Source: Brachynemurus nebulosus
Taxonomy: Eukaryota; Arthropoda; Insecta; Neuroptera; Myrmeleontidae
NCBI GenBank assembly: GCA_035578155.1
Contig: JAPWDM010000009.1
Coordinates: 4,996,001 to 5,060,000 of the forward strand
DNA length: 64,000 bases
Reading direction: 5' to 3'
Every line of letters begins with the position of its first letter. Position 1 is the first letter of the stretch. This document shows positions 24,952 through 37,500 of this stretch, piece after piece. The position numbers and the translations under genes are program-made. Below the pieces are notes generated by a model. That model searched no databases. It was not told the DNA's origin and saw only the letters and a list, made by a program, of their open reading frames with translations.

Positions 24952-25560
24952 CAACCGTTCTGCTGATCATGTGAAAATATATACGGTAATGTAACGGTAT
25001 AAAATGTACTAGGCATAGAATGTACATTATTGTAAACAGATTCAAAAGTATAGACAACTTTGTTAAAGAGAATTTGAAAATATATATAAAATATTGGAGA
25101 AAAATTATGTTGATACAAATTCGAGTTTTCTGGAGGAAATATAGTAACTTTATTGTCTATACTGGACCAGTGTATATAAAAGAAAAAAAAAAACAATTTT
25201 TGCAAAAGTATGTTGCGACAACCGAATTGCAAATAATTACATTTTGTCAAATTTCTTGGATTTACGATTGAACAGTTAGATACGAGAAGGGTCAAAATGG
25301 GACTTAAAAATGAAAAATGGTAAATTTTCAGCTGTATTTTTAGAGCTCTTTTATCTTTTGTCTTTCATCTCTGTTTTCCAATACGGGATAGTACTTCAGG
25401 AATGAAAGTTCAAAGAGACTGATATGACAAATTTTGCAATTATAGGGATTCCAGAATTTCTTCCACGAAACTCTGAAAATGTTTGATCACTCACAGAGAA
25501 GTTTTTGGACGTTTCTAACGTCTCTGGTATTTTTCCTTTGAAATTGAATGAATCACAAAG
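24952..25560. other. AT-rich stretch without recognisable gene
   Basis: Overlapping ORFs exist on both strands (24951-25295), but neither shows a known motif and both are rich in codons expected from AT-rich noise. Confidence 0.4.
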
Positions 25561-25562
25561 TA

Positions 25563-25727
25563 CACGGAGAGAAAGAAATTCCTATAAAAATTATTGTGCT
25601 CATACTACAATCGACGTGTAACAGGCGAATATATCCAATTTTTGTACGGTAAAATTGGATATGTTCGCCTGTTACACGTCGATTGTAGTATGAGCACAGT
25701 AATTTTTATAGGAAGTTTCTCTCCGTG
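25563..25727. mobile_element. Near-perfect palindromic MITE
   Basis: The two arms of about 80 bp are almost exact reverse complements. The outer ends are CACGGAGAGAAA, the core is ATACTACAATCGACGTGTAA, and the centre is a few bases around TTTGTACGG. I saw only two substitutions and one small indel between the arms. TA lies outside both ends (25561-25562 and 25728-25729). RNA from either strand would fold into one long hairpin. One arm is also present at 212-285. The frame at 25594-25878 runs through it and is not considered real. Confidence 0.9.
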
Positions 25728-25764
25728 TAGGGAAATGACAAGAAATTTTTTTCTATACTTACCC

Positions 25765-26248
25765 AGAATATCCAAAAAATCTACATTTTTTAAATTTTCT
25801 ATTTTCTACTTCTATATTCACATAGTCTATTTAAAAATACACCTGATAGAAACATATCGTAAACAATTTTTTTTCTAATAGACTATGTGTATATTACTTT
25901 TACTAACTCTATACATCCCCGCCCCCGCCTCCCACTCCTAATAATGTACGACGGTAAACACCACCAGGATATACAACAGCGTAGCTCCGGCACCTCGTAT
26001 CGGAGAATATCCAAAATATCCACTTTTTTCAAATTTCCATTAAACACTACTTCTATATTCACATAGTCTATTTAAAAATACACCTGATAGAAACATATCG
26101 TAAACAATTTTTTTCTAATAGACTATGTGTATATTACTTTTACTAACTCTATACATCCCCGCCCCGCCCCCCCCCCAACCCTTATAATGTACGACGGTAA
26201 ACACCACCAGGATATACAACAGCGTAGCTCTGGCACCTCGTATCGGAG
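25765..26248. repeat. Two-copy tandem duplication, period 239
   Basis: Unit 1 (25765-26003) and unit 2 (26004-26248) are nearly identical. Each runs from AGAATATCC through CACATAGTCTATTT, a C-rich tract and ACGACGGTAAACACCACCAG to CACCTCGTATCGGAG. Within each unit, CACATAGTCTATT and AATAGACTATGTG form inverted arms about 40-50 bases apart. The C-rich tract differs most between the units. Confidence 0.9.
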
Positions 26249-26669
26249 GTGCTACCTTCGACGGTAAATTTTTTATTTGATCTCTGTGTTTATGCGCGGC
26301 GCTTTACGATTAGTAACGAATGGTCGCTTCTACAAGTGATGTATGTAGACATACTATAAGATCTGTGTATACGTACGTATGTTATGTTATATGCGTTTGG
26401 TTTGACTCTTCTACTAGTGCATTTTCTGCATACATGTTTTTTCAATATTTGTTTTTTTGCATATGGGGATATTATGGGTACTGTAAATACTGTACTCCCT
26501 CTATTAAGGGTAAATTAGTGAAACTGGTTTAAAGTAATTAGTATAGTTACGGTATTGTAAAATGTAAAAAATGGTAAATTGTAAAAGTTTATAGAAAATA
26601 AAAGGTTGAAATATGTAAGTAAAATTTGTTAGGATATCATCGTTATAATATCAGTTTTTAGTGGAAAAT
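26249..26669. other. Unannotated stretch
   Basis: No gene was recognised. The 70-codon frame at 26320-26532 has a cysteine- and tyrosine-rich translation without a known motif. Confidence 0.35.
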
Positions 26670-27215
26670 ACAAATATTTTACTTGGCAAAATACTACTTT
26701 TGCGCGAAGAATTCTGTTTGGAAATGAACTGACGCACGGTTCAAAACAATATTATAAAAAGGACAACTTTTTTTTTTTAGGTGGGCAAGAACTCGAAGGA
26801 GTCAGTGTAAAGGAAAAGTTTTGAAAATAAAAGTAGCTACCTTTGTGTTAATACTCTGTGGTGTGACCAATTTTCAAATCGTAATAAAAAGGATAGTTGT
26901 CTGTCATTGTTACGATTCTCGATTTGCACTTGATCTATTTACAAATCACAGTGTCACCCGTTCTTTTTTCTATGGCGGTTATATAATAATATAATGCATA
27001 AATAATAAATAAATATTTTACTTCGCAAAAATACCACTTTAATTTTGAAACTGTGACAATATTGTTTCGAACCGTCGCGTCAGTTCATTTTCAGACAACT
27101 TTGTAAATAATAAACAATTATTTTACTTCGCAAAATGCCACTTTTGCGCAGAATTCTGTTTGAAAATGAACACAGATTCAAAATGAAAGTGGTATTTTGC
27201 GAAGTAAAATATTTG
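26670..27215. mobile_element. Foldback repeat cluster (TTTTACTTCGCAAAA family)
   Basis: The motif ATTTTACTTCGCAAAATACC or a near variant appears at about 26674, 27013 and 27119 in one orientation and at 27186-27212 in the other. The 26674-26755 arm (GAATTCTGTTT, GAACTGACGCACGGTTC) is matched in reverse by 27055-27110, and 27117-27215 is nearly palindromic on its own. This looks like one foldback element nested with or next to a second one-armed or small copy. No coding region was seen. Confidence 0.7.
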
Positions 27216-28352
27216 CTTATTGTTTACAAATATGGAATACCATAAAGTAACGCTCGAATCTATTAACAATCAAATGGATATTCTTTAACTCATTGAAAAT
27301 CGTTTAGGATTTTTTGTTATTTTCAAAAAAATTTTTATTTCAAAAAAATTATACATCATCTAACCTCAAAATCTTTCAAAATACAAACTCCCAATATTTT
27401 TTTAATGTTAAATATAAGTGCCAGCAAGACTACTAGAGTCCTGGTTCTGTGATTCTTTTTTATGGCTAGGAATATTCTTGTTTAATTTTTGTTAACTGAA
27501 ACTTTAAGGAGAAGAGGTTTCAAAAATGGCTCCAATCGAGTTTTAATAAGGCTACCTTATATTCATCTTAATCAATCTATCTTAACACTATGGGGCCCGA
27601 GCACGTTCACAGTAAATTTCCCTGGAAGCTGACAATAACAAACCGGTAAAAATAAAAAAAAATAAAAACATACTTTTATTATAGTTTTTGTATTGTACAT
27701 TTTAAAATTTTTCATAGAAACCAAGAGAGTAGTGTGTGTTGGTGTTTTTGTGTGAGTTGAGTATGTACACATTGGTGTGGTAACATCGGACACATACATA
27801 AGGCGTAATCAATTTATTATTGATCGCCATCGACTTCTGCCGTTGTTTTGATTATTTTCGTGTACTTTTTTGAATAGTTTAACTGTAAATTTTCTACATA
27901 ACCATAAATACTGCCATATCGTATATTTCCACTCTCATTCCATCAATATTTTGCAAAAAAAAAAAAAAAAAATAAGAGAAAACGATTGAAGTAAACTATT
28001 ATAATACATACTAAATATCTACAAACGGTTCTATATTAACTACCAACCTAACCCCCTCCACCGTGTACCTCCCACCAAGTTTTACCTCTTTACTATTGCC
28101 GCGTTTTGAACAGTGGAAGTACCTATATAGAAGAAATAAATGTTTAGTTGTTTAAAGCACTTTGTGTGTTCCAATGTATATACCGATGCCTATATGTATT
28201 TATAAACGTATTATTGTATGTATGTATTAACTATATACTTAATATGGATGTGAAACTTATGAAATAAAGGGTGGAAAAATGAAAATTTTTTTATTATTAA
28301 AAACCGGATTTATAGTCTAACGTCAAAGAAATTGCTTTTTAAAATTTTTTAT
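27216..28352. other. AT-rich stretch without recognisable gene
   Basis: No gene was recognised. A poly-A run lies at about 27955-27971. The minus frame at 27572-27799 has no known motif. Confidence 0.4.
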
Positions 28353-29130
28353 GGCGTTACGTCTAACTGACTTACCAAAAAATCAGATTATTCTTTAAGA
28401 ATATTGTTTTTTTTTTTTTTTTTTTTTTTGTAAAAACGGAAAAAGCAGACAAAATAAGAATATTTAAGTACTTATGTGAAAAAAAATTAGTGTCCAACCG
28501 AAACAGGATTTGCAGCCGAAACCGAAACCGAAATCGAAACTTCGGCCTTGGTCTCAGTTTCGGTCAAAACCGAAACCGGAACTTATTTAGGCATGTTAAA
28601 ATTTCAATTGTATGCTGAAATCTCATGTATGTACGAGATATGAACTTGCCCGAACGAAGCGCGATAATTCACGGGCTCTGAGTTTCGGTGCGGTCGAAGT
28701 TTCGGCTGATTTTTGGCTGAAACCGAAACTATGGCTGAAATTAGATATTTTGCTGAAACTGGCCGAAACCGAAACCGAAATCGAAGGTTCGGTCGGTCAC
28801 TAAAAAAAAAAAACAGAATGTAAAAATATAAAAAATGTCGGCTCAAATACAATTACCTTGAAACTAAATTTTTTTAAATATAGCATAACCAAAACCCAAG
28901 CACTTTTCATCAGTTGGCCTTGCAGTTTCTTATAATGCCGTCATTTTTCCAAAAAAGCACTAACTTACAATCACGCAGACATTTTTTTTCACTCAAAAAA
29001 GAATTTATATAAGTACCAAAATACATGTAGAATGAACTATTAAAAGCCCATTTTGATTTTTTTCATTTTCGCAAAGAAAATTCTCAAAGAGAAGTCTGAT
29101 TTCTGGTAAGTCAATTAGAAATGTAACGCC
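28353..29130. mobile_element. TIR element disrupted by a hAT-like insertion
   Basis: The left end is GGCGTTACGTCTAACTGACT, continuing TACCAAAAAATCAGA. The right end read in reverse is GGCGTTACATTTCTAATTGACT in pattern, continuing TACCAGAAATCAGA. The inverted ends match over about 35 bases. A 315-bp hAT-like MITE sits inside (28488-28802), so the original element was about 455 bp. A 20-plus T-run lies near 28408. The target duplication is unclear (possibly TTA). Confidence 0.75.
28488..28802. mobile_element. hAT-like MITE with CCGAAA hexamer arrays
   Basis: The ends are TAGTGTCCAACCGAA and, in reverse, TAGTGACCGACCGAA. The flanks are AAAAAAAT and AAAAAAAA, compatible with an 8-bp hAT duplication, although the A-runs make this weak. 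Both sub-terminal regions are built from CCGAAA hexamers, facing inward as an inverted pair, with further inverted TTTCGG copies between. It lies inside the older TIR element at 28353-29130. Confidence 0.75.
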
Positions 29131-29964
29131 TTAAAAATTGGTAAGAATATAAACATAAACAAGTGCGTGCTAAGCCGAAATTAAATCAGGATTATGTTAT
29201 CAGTAGCCAGAGTTCCAATCAACCCAACTTTCTCCGGACAAATTTTATTTGAAAATTTTTAGCAAGTGCTGTACTATCGATAATTCTTTTAGATTTTTTG
29301 AAAGAGGGGAGGTCAAAAGAGACGAAAATTTGTGATTGTGACAGAGACAGATGGACATGACGAAATTACAAGTCATCTGAAACCTTAGCTATGAAACCTC
29401 AAAAAAGTAGGAGTCAAACGAAAGCATCCATTAAGTTATAACGAAATTGATTTTGATAGCCAAAACTGAACCCCAAATCACATTCTTACATCCCCTAAGC
29501 CTTGCAATGTGTAAAAACCTAAAAACCTTCAATGACTAACGGCTCACCGGTATCTAAAATCACGTCTATGTTTATGTTTCAGTACTCTTTACGCAAATTC
29601 ACTTTATATAATATTTACTTCTGTGTTTATTTTTTTCTTAGCAAAAAAAAAAAAAAATTATTATATGCACTTATATATTTTTCAAAAAGTCCTAAATACT
29701 ACAAGTACTACATACATCTACTACATATAAAACTACTACCATATATGTTCTTTTACGTTACACAGAGAAGAATTTCGCTTTTCTTCAACGTGCTCGATGT
29801 AGTGTTTGTTTTTTCCTGTGTGTTGTTGTCTACAACTTCCTCCTCCTCGCCATCACCTCATATGTGTGATTATAGCAAGAAGCACACAAGCTCGGCTATA
29901 AAGAAGACGATAGATAGCGCAACTATATGATGACTAGAGACAGCAACTGCACGCTACAATGACA
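29131..29964. other. AT-rich stretch without recognisable gene
   Basis: The 132-codon frame at 29532-29930 is rich in F, Y, K and S, as expected for AT-rich DNA, and no domain was recognised. No other feature was found. Confidence 0.4.
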
Positions 29965-29966
29965 TA

Positions 29967-31098
29967 GGGTTGACCGGGGTAATTGTGAATGGATTTTCAT
30001 GAGTTCGGTAAAAGCGTTGTTTTAAGTATTTTTTATTTTATATATCACATTATGATTGATTTATTTTTAATTCTACATTATTCAGGATGCACCACACAAA
30101 TTTTCAGCAAATTCGTATGAAAAACAAAAATTTTATAAGCCATTCACATTTCCCCACATCACATCTTATGAATTTCGGGGTAAAAGTGAATGCCATCAGA
30201 AAAATTATTTAGAATGGATTACAAGAGAAGTGTGGTCTGCAGAGTAAAGCCCAGGTCAAATTCTTCATATTTACTCCACTTTCAAATTTTTCATCATACT
30301 TTAGCGGTCACAATTTCTCTTTATTTAATGCAAGTTACGCATATCGCAAATTTCTACAAAAAAATCAAGGTTAAAGAAAAATAACAAAAATTGTAGGAAC
30401 AAATTTGTTACAGGCTAAAAATGATATTTTGATGATATTTTGTCATTTTATGATATAAAAAATCAAAAAATTACATGTATTCACACAAAAACAAGGAAAA
30501 TAAGACTTTCTCAAGGGAATATATTTAATTCACATGAATAAAAAATAACAATTTTTTTTTGTATTGTTTGTACAACAGAAACATGTACAATAAGGTCACC
30601 AGCACCTTTATCAACATTTTCAACGCTGAAAAGGACACTACTGAAATTTTTGACCGAATGGGGGCATTTGTGAATGACGTTCACAATTACCCCACAATTT
30701 TAAAATCATGGGCTAATTGTGAATTGGTGATAAATTGTCCAATTTCTTTAGCGATTAATAAAGAACCCTCTCAGGGCTTAGACCACTTCTTTAAAAGTAC
30801 TTTTAACCATTTCTTACCTTTTAAAAAAAGAAAATGTATTTAAAAAAAATTTTTTTTGTAGATTGATCGAAGTAAGATCCATAAAATTTTGCAAGGGTTT
30901 TTTTCAAAATAAAAAAAAAAAAATACTAATACTTGGAGAATTGTTACGAAATTTTAATAGCATATTAAGAAAGGACAGAAAAACATATTACGAGTTGATT
31001 TTTAACAATATTAATGATTTTTAACAATATTAATGTTATTTTAGAAAATATAGGCGCCGTTCACAATTGTCCCAATTCACAATTACCCCGGTCAACCC
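29967..31098. mobile_element. FAM-A element, copy 2
   Basis: The ends are inverted copies of GGGTTGACCGGGGTAATTG, with TA at 29965-29966 and 31099-31100. It is collinear with copy 1 at 5865-6917. It differs by scattered substitutions and by an extra stretch of about 70-80 bases near 30935-31020, including a short tandem duplication of a TTTTTAACAATATTAATG unit. The internal inverted core pair near 30695-30725 is kept, with one G-to-C change. The 94-codon frame at 30559-30843 is collinear with one in copy 1 but has no upstream ATG. Confidence 0.85.
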
Positions 31099-31100
31099 TA

Positions 31101-31980
31101 ACATACATACAATACCATACACCTTTGTGTTTAATACAATTTTTTTTTATGTAGAACTACGTTTTCCGTGTGTGAGCTTATGCTTTGTTTAATATCATTT
31201 TATTTGTAGCTCTAGCGCAAGTTTTTCGCCAAAAGTATTTAGCACAAAAAAAATTTATTATTGTATTTTTATAAAATATTAGAAAATATCACTTTGAAGA
31301 TACATAATATGTAGGTATATTATGAATACGACGTTTGGATGTACTGAGTATTTTTACAGAATTAAGTAGTAGAATATTTTCCATCAAAAGTTGGAGAAAA
31401 GAATCAGTTATTTGTGGTATAAAGTGGGAGCCTAGTTTAAACAATCAAAAATTCTACAAAGCAAAAAAGCATAAAAAAAATGGGGTAAAATTTTTTTAAT
31501 AATATCCACCAACTCCACCAATATTCATTATTAAAATTCGTATCAAAATAAAGCACTTGTTGTGTATCTAAACACAAATGAGTAAAGAGTATTAGTAGTT
31601 TTTTGTTTAGTAACAAACTTCATCCTGTTAATTTTGATGTAAGAGTCTTTTTTCTTTGATAACGCGCCAAAAGGAGTACAACTTCAAAAATTTTTTCGAC
31701 CAATATAGCAAATTTTCCTCTGTCTTTAACTTTTTCGGACGAATATATTAAACAAAAATTGCTACAATGTTTCTTAATCAAAATTCGATATTTACTCTAA
31801 TCTGTTATAAGGCTGACACGCTTTTGAGACTATGAAAGTTGTTGAAACTATTCTCAAGTTGGTAATTAACTATCAACCCTCTGGATAGTTGCTTCTGCAA
31901 CCTACTCTCCCGATGGACGGCTAGCCTAAATCAACTTCTTCTCTTGATTGTTGAAATTTTTTTAAATTTAAATTTATTTG
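31101..31980. other. AT-rich stretch without recognisable gene
   Basis: Nothing recognised beyond short A and T runs. Confidence 0.4.
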
Positions 31981-32540
31981 TTACTAGCCGTATGCCCGAT
32001 GGGATTTCCCATCGGCAACATCTTTTTATTAGATACTGACTTTCTGCTCACTTTTAATGTTTTTCAAAAGCCTAAATCAATATCCACGTTTCTAACTTCA
32101 AAAATGATGAACTTCCCATACGAACTTTCATTTTCTATTTTAACCCCTTATGGAATATATTTCCAGAAACAACTGACTTTTATTTATAAACAGAAGCCTA
32201 AACGCCAATTTTTATAATTCCTGTGCTTAATTTTGTCCTTCTAAACCCAACAGTTTAGGTTGTGCGTTGTCTGTCAATCAAAGTTAAAGATTCATTAAAT
32301 ATTATTTATTTTAATAGCCATAGTAACATATTTTTATACATATACCACTAACTTCAAAAATAACGAATTTACATACAAATTTTCATCCCTTATTAAACCC
32401 ACTTAGGGGACGAATTTTCAAAAATCCTTTCTTAGTGCTCACCTACGTTACATAGGGAACTCCTACGCAAAATTTCATTCTTCTAAAGCCAACGGTTTAG
32501 GCTGCGCGTTGTCTGTCAGTCAGTCAGTCAGTCAGTGTTA
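31981..32540 (+). repeat. Probable non-LTR retrotransposon 3' tail
   Basis: The segment begins ACTAGCCGTATGCCCGATGG and carries a perfect hairpin at 31996-32015 (CCGATGGGA, two bases, TCCCATCGG). Two internal blocks, at about 32240-32285 and 32480-32535, repeat CTTCTAAA-CC-AACRGTTTAGG followed by GCGTTGTCTGTCA. The second ends in a (CAGT)n microsatellite. An ACTAGC start, a GTTTAGGCTGCGCGTTG-type block and a tetranucleotide tail resemble LINE-derived repeats common in insects. The exact clade is uncertain. No RT frame is attached. Confidence 0.6.
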
Positions 32541-34170
32541 GAAAATTAAGTAGATTTATATGAGCTAACGGAAGGTATTTGTTGCAATATCATTGTTTAA
32601 ATTTAAATACAAATCTACTATTAGTCACTTTAAATATTAATAACTGACTTTCAAGACCTTCTATTACATTCGTTAACAGAATTCAAATCAGTTAGTGTCT
32701 ATCTTCAACACAATAAGTAACAAGTTTTTAAAAGTATATAGCTCTGTCCTTAACAAAGTGATTCTGTGACTATTGTGCTTTTTATACAAATTAAAGTGTA
32801 CAATTTAAAATTTTGTATAATTCTGATTGTCTACGCGAAAAGTTACAACCTAAACAAGCTGTGCAAAAATATCTTTTAACTGCATAATCAAAATATCACA
32901 TTAAATAAGATCACATAATATCATAATATATTATTGCATCGTAATTTTCTAATTACAAAAGAGTCGGTGGTAGTGAAGGAAGAGGGGAAAAAACCAATAT
33001 ACAACAAACAAATATATACATTATATAGGTAAGTAGCTATTTTATGTCTATCTACTATCCTCTGTACACTATCCATAGACGTATGTATATATATGTAAGG
33101 ATTAGTGTCTTATTGGATTTCCTTTGGGTCACTCGTTCAGATCCCACCAACAGTGGACAGTTAATCCTTACACTTGATAAGGGACAAATAAATAGTACAT
33201 ATATAGATGGTGTTGTTGGAGATTCCATCCTTGTGTATATATTAAGTACTTGTGTTGGATACATAGTGAACTGGTCAGAACTTACTTACATACATTTATA
33301 ATATGTATTTGTAACAAGTGTTACTCCTTTTACCGATCGTTCGAAAAGGTTACCAGTCACCCATTAGGTAGCTGTGTACGGAGCGATATATTGTCTGTCT
33401 ATGGGCATATAAGCTCGTTAGATTTACCTATCTTTTCTAATATGTCTAACGAGTAATTTGGAATGATATTAGATGGTTCAGCACAAGGTGATACAAAAAC
33501 GATAAAGAATTTCGTGGTACCTAACATCTACTGTAGATTTGAGCGCTGATTGCATGATTTTGACTGGCCAGAACTGTGTAGAGAAATGGCAGGCGCCGGG
33601 AATAAACCGTATTTTTTTAAAAATTGTCTTCCAAATAAGTGAGTAACATCAAATTAGATTTTATGATTTTGGACTATATGATTTTGCCCAAATTCTGGTA
33701 GGATTCGAATTAATGATCTAATTTGTGTATATTTACTTGGTCCACGATCTGAAACAAACACTTATGATAGTATATTTTGCCAAACGACTTAGAATTATTT
33801 TCTAATGGACATTTTTTAACACCAAAATATACCTTCATGCAAAATTTCAACTACTGGAGACCACTTTCTCACCCCATTTTTCTTTTATTACTTCTAGCAA
33901 AAATTTGGTTGATAGTATGTTACGAAAAAAGTTGCCAAAAGTTACGGACACCACTTATCGGAAATAATTTTAGCTTCTTTTGTTTTTTTTTGATTCATAT
34001 TTAAAACGAGAATCAGGGGTGGAGGAGAAAGATAACTTCAGTTTCAAGCGCAATATTTCAAAAACGGAATAAATGGTGGAAAATGGTAAAAGGAAAGTCA
34101 ACTTTATCTAAGATTTCTAATATTTTTTATAAAAGGATTCCGAGATATTTGTTCGGAAACCTAGAAACTA
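32541..34170. other. AT-rich stretch without recognisable gene
   Basis: No gene was recognised. Overlapping ORFs on both strands at 33044-33456 have no known domain. Confidence 0.4.
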
Positions 34171-34527
34171 TGGAGGGTAGATATCAGGAGCACCATCTCT
34201 GTATCAAAAAGTGTCCATAGAAAGGCGTAAATAGTGGCGGCGTTATTGTAGCAAAAGGGTAAATTTAGAGAAGTAAACAAGGAACGAAAAACATCCGCTT
34301 TGTTATGTAATTATTGTTTTTTTATTATAATTGTTACATATAATAGTTTTATTATTTTAAAAATTTTTATAAAACTCAACACAAAAAAATTACTATACTC
34401 TTTTGCTACTCTAGCGCTATTCTGGCGAGTTTTTGAACTGTTACTTAGTACTTAAAACGGGACACTTTTTGAACTATTTTTCTATTGTTTTCCGTACAAG
34501 ATAGTGCTCCTTATATTTTACACTCCA
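34171..34527. mobile_element. TA-flanked MITE, 357 bp
   Basis: The left end is TGGAGGGTAGATATCAGGAG, then CACCATCT. The right end read in reverse is TGGAGTGTAAAATATAAGGA, then GCACTATCT. TA is present at 34169-34170 and 34528-34529. A further inverted block, CAAAAAGTGTCC, occurs in both arms, followed by GTAGCAAAAG-GTA. The centre is AT-rich and there is no reading frame. The superfamily is not certain; TA suggests Tc1/mariner-like. Confidence 0.8.
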
Positions 34528-34529
34528 TA

Positions 34530-37500
34530 CTAGAAACCTTACCTTACTTTAAGCGTCTGTTAAATCTTTCAAAAAAAAAAAATATATTGATGATAAAAAG
34601 AACGTTTAAACATATTTAAACAGTTCACTGGCATCCTTTTATTCAAAACGATTTTTGTAGGCTCTTGTAAATCTATTTTAGATAGTTTAATACTATTTAC
34701 AATATTTAACAACGTGTACTTCTCTTGAAAATTAAACTTTATATAGTATCGGCAGAGCGGGCCAACACATATCTATATCTATCGTACCTTAACTATAAGG
34801 TGATGTCAACCCTACAGAAAATACACAACACAGTACACATGTCTGAATTGATTATAATACATGTGTAAATGGCGGCAATCTTTAATAAAATTTATTTGCC
34901 CAGATAAAATTGTTTAATTTATTTCATACGATATCTGACCAGAAGGCCAACTGTATCAGTTTAGAAAATATGGTTTGCGATGTGATTTTAAGAATTTCTT
35001 TAAAAAAGGACGATTATACTATCTCGAACAGTTTTGGAGTTTATACTAGTATCCTTTTTTGATGGTGAAGGAATGGTTTGTTACGACGAATCATCATCTA
35101 AAACTCAGACTTAAGGAGAAAATCAGTATCTGTTGTAAAAATTTCAGGTTCAATCTAAGGGTCTATTGGATCCGTTCTCAGGTAATACTCAAAAAAACTG
35201 TTGAGGCATCAAATATTTTACTTATCAGATTCGTTTGTTAAACATATCAAGTCCGTGTAAACAAGGCATTATTTCCCGAAATCAGCATTTTAATTCCTTT
35301 CATATTTATTAAATTTTTGAAAATAAAAAATAAAATCATTTAAATATACTTTACACATGTCCTTCATGTAATCCTTTTGTCCTGTTAAAACTGTTGTATA
35401 TTATATAAAATAAACTAATCACATAATTTGTGATTATATTCAGCAGAGGATTATTTGTATATACTTATTAAATAACTTAACCTAATAATTTGTATACATA
35501 TAATATTATATGTGATATCAACAGTATACATATATAGCTATTTTCACAACTAGTAATTATTAGAATTATAATTAACACTTAAGCTGTTCCCTTTTCTCTC
35601 TGCCTAAGTAACTACTGGTAACTAACTACGGGAACTGTTGTACTGTTAATATGTATTAAATAACTCACACAAATAATAACATTCCAATCTATCGAGAGGA
35701 AAGGGGAGAGTAGTATTGTTTGGTCCGTTCGAGCAGGATCGTGTACGTATACAAAACTTTATTATCAAATGAAATATACACCTTCTTATATCGTATATAA
35801 AGTGGGAAACCCTTGTAAGTCTATGTAAGTAGTTCATATATTGTCATTTAGGTTTCGTTACTGACCATAAGCCCGAATATGAGGTGGGGAGGGATGAGAG
35901 TAATGGGACGGGGTCTCAATTATTACCTTCTTATAGGCTTCCTGTGCGAAAATTTGTATACAATTTTTTTAATGTTAGTTTAAGTACATTTTTTTTTCCA
36001 AATTTGCAATACCAGAAAAGATGGCCATTGAAAAAAGGGCCTCTCCCTCCAAATCTGACTTTGGCTCAGAGAAAAAAGACTTTGACTCAATTTGACAACA
36101 AAAATGAAAGGGTTACACCCAAACTACTTCAGCGCAACCAGTCATCCTGATTCAAATCACTCCCGAAAAGTTTTATTGGGGAAAAAAGAAATTTTTCTAT
36201 TGGTGACGTCATTAAGTTCACTAAAATTTTTGATACGCTTAAAACTGTAGATAAAATGATAGAAGGATGTAAGTGGAAGTAAATTATAGGTTTTCATAGT
36301 CGGTCGTTTCATTTTTACCAAAACTAGGTATCTGGAACCATTAGAAAAATCATTTCTGACCATGGCAATCAGTATCCTATCAGAACGAAGAAAAATTCAA
36401 ATATTATTGCGGTTTATTGATTACTAACGTGGTTCTACTACAAGTGTGTAGTTTTATTAAAAACTTCTTTACAAAAATAAGGAGAAGCCTGAATCTTAAA
36501 GAAAAATATGACCCCCTTCTGTTTGATACCTGGTTCAAATAAAAATGAAAAAGCTATTAAATTCAATATATTCTTTACTGTCGAGACACGGGAAACTCAA
36601 AAATATTAACTTAAAATAATATTTAATTTGGAAATATGAAACTCCTCTCGAAATGGAACGAATCAATTATCCATCATTTCTCTTTCAAATAAAACCCAAA
36701 TTAAATTTTATTTATCTGAACGACAATTATTTGATACAAATTGGAATCCATTTATTTTATATTAATAATAAGAAAATGTTGAAAATTTATCATACGCATC
36801 CCACTGCTACCCCCCCTCCCCGCCGCCTCCTTTCAGCTGCCACACAATTGAAATGATATGAAAATTAATAAAGTAAAAATTTATAATACAATAACAAAAT
36901 TTCCCGCGTACCGCACCTCACCCCGCCCCAAACAGACAATCAGTAAGTAGTAACTGATAGGTTTGTTTATTTCTCACGTTTCAAATAATATTATTGAGAG
37001 ACAATGAAATAGAAACATTTTAGGATGTGGCACCCCATCTCTTTGGCTCCCTTTACTGCGCACTTTACCCATTCCATCGTGAATGTATTAATGAACAATA
37101 ACATATATTACTTATTTTTTAACGCTCATCCTCTCTTTGTTTTGGATATATATGTCGTTCAAATTGTTGGTGTGAGATAGAAAAATAACATGATAGATAT
37201 AAATAATACCGGGGCTTAATAGTCACATTCAATTTAAGGCATGTATATATTATGTATGCAAATACACTACCGGTTTAAGGATATTAGAAGCTGGTACAGG
37301 AACAGTTGGTACTGTTGGCAGTTATCCCTTTTTTCCTAAATGGTCTTGTAAAATTATTTGTTGCCCAACACTTTCTCTCCGACTCTGCAAGCACAATCAG
37401 AAACGGTGGATAGAATATTCATTCTCATAAGAGTTGTGGAAGGTGGTACTACCTAGCGGAAAGCACCAAAACTTTTCGGAATTGATTATTAGTTTGTCCG

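Noticed and set aside
6454..30843. A 94-codon frame conserved in both FAM-A copies (6454-6738 and 30559-30843)
   Set aside because: The frame starts at TTG, not ATG. Part of it translates the internal copies of the TIR core, and I counted about as many amino-acid-changing as silent differences. No domain was recognised, so shared descent of the element explains it.
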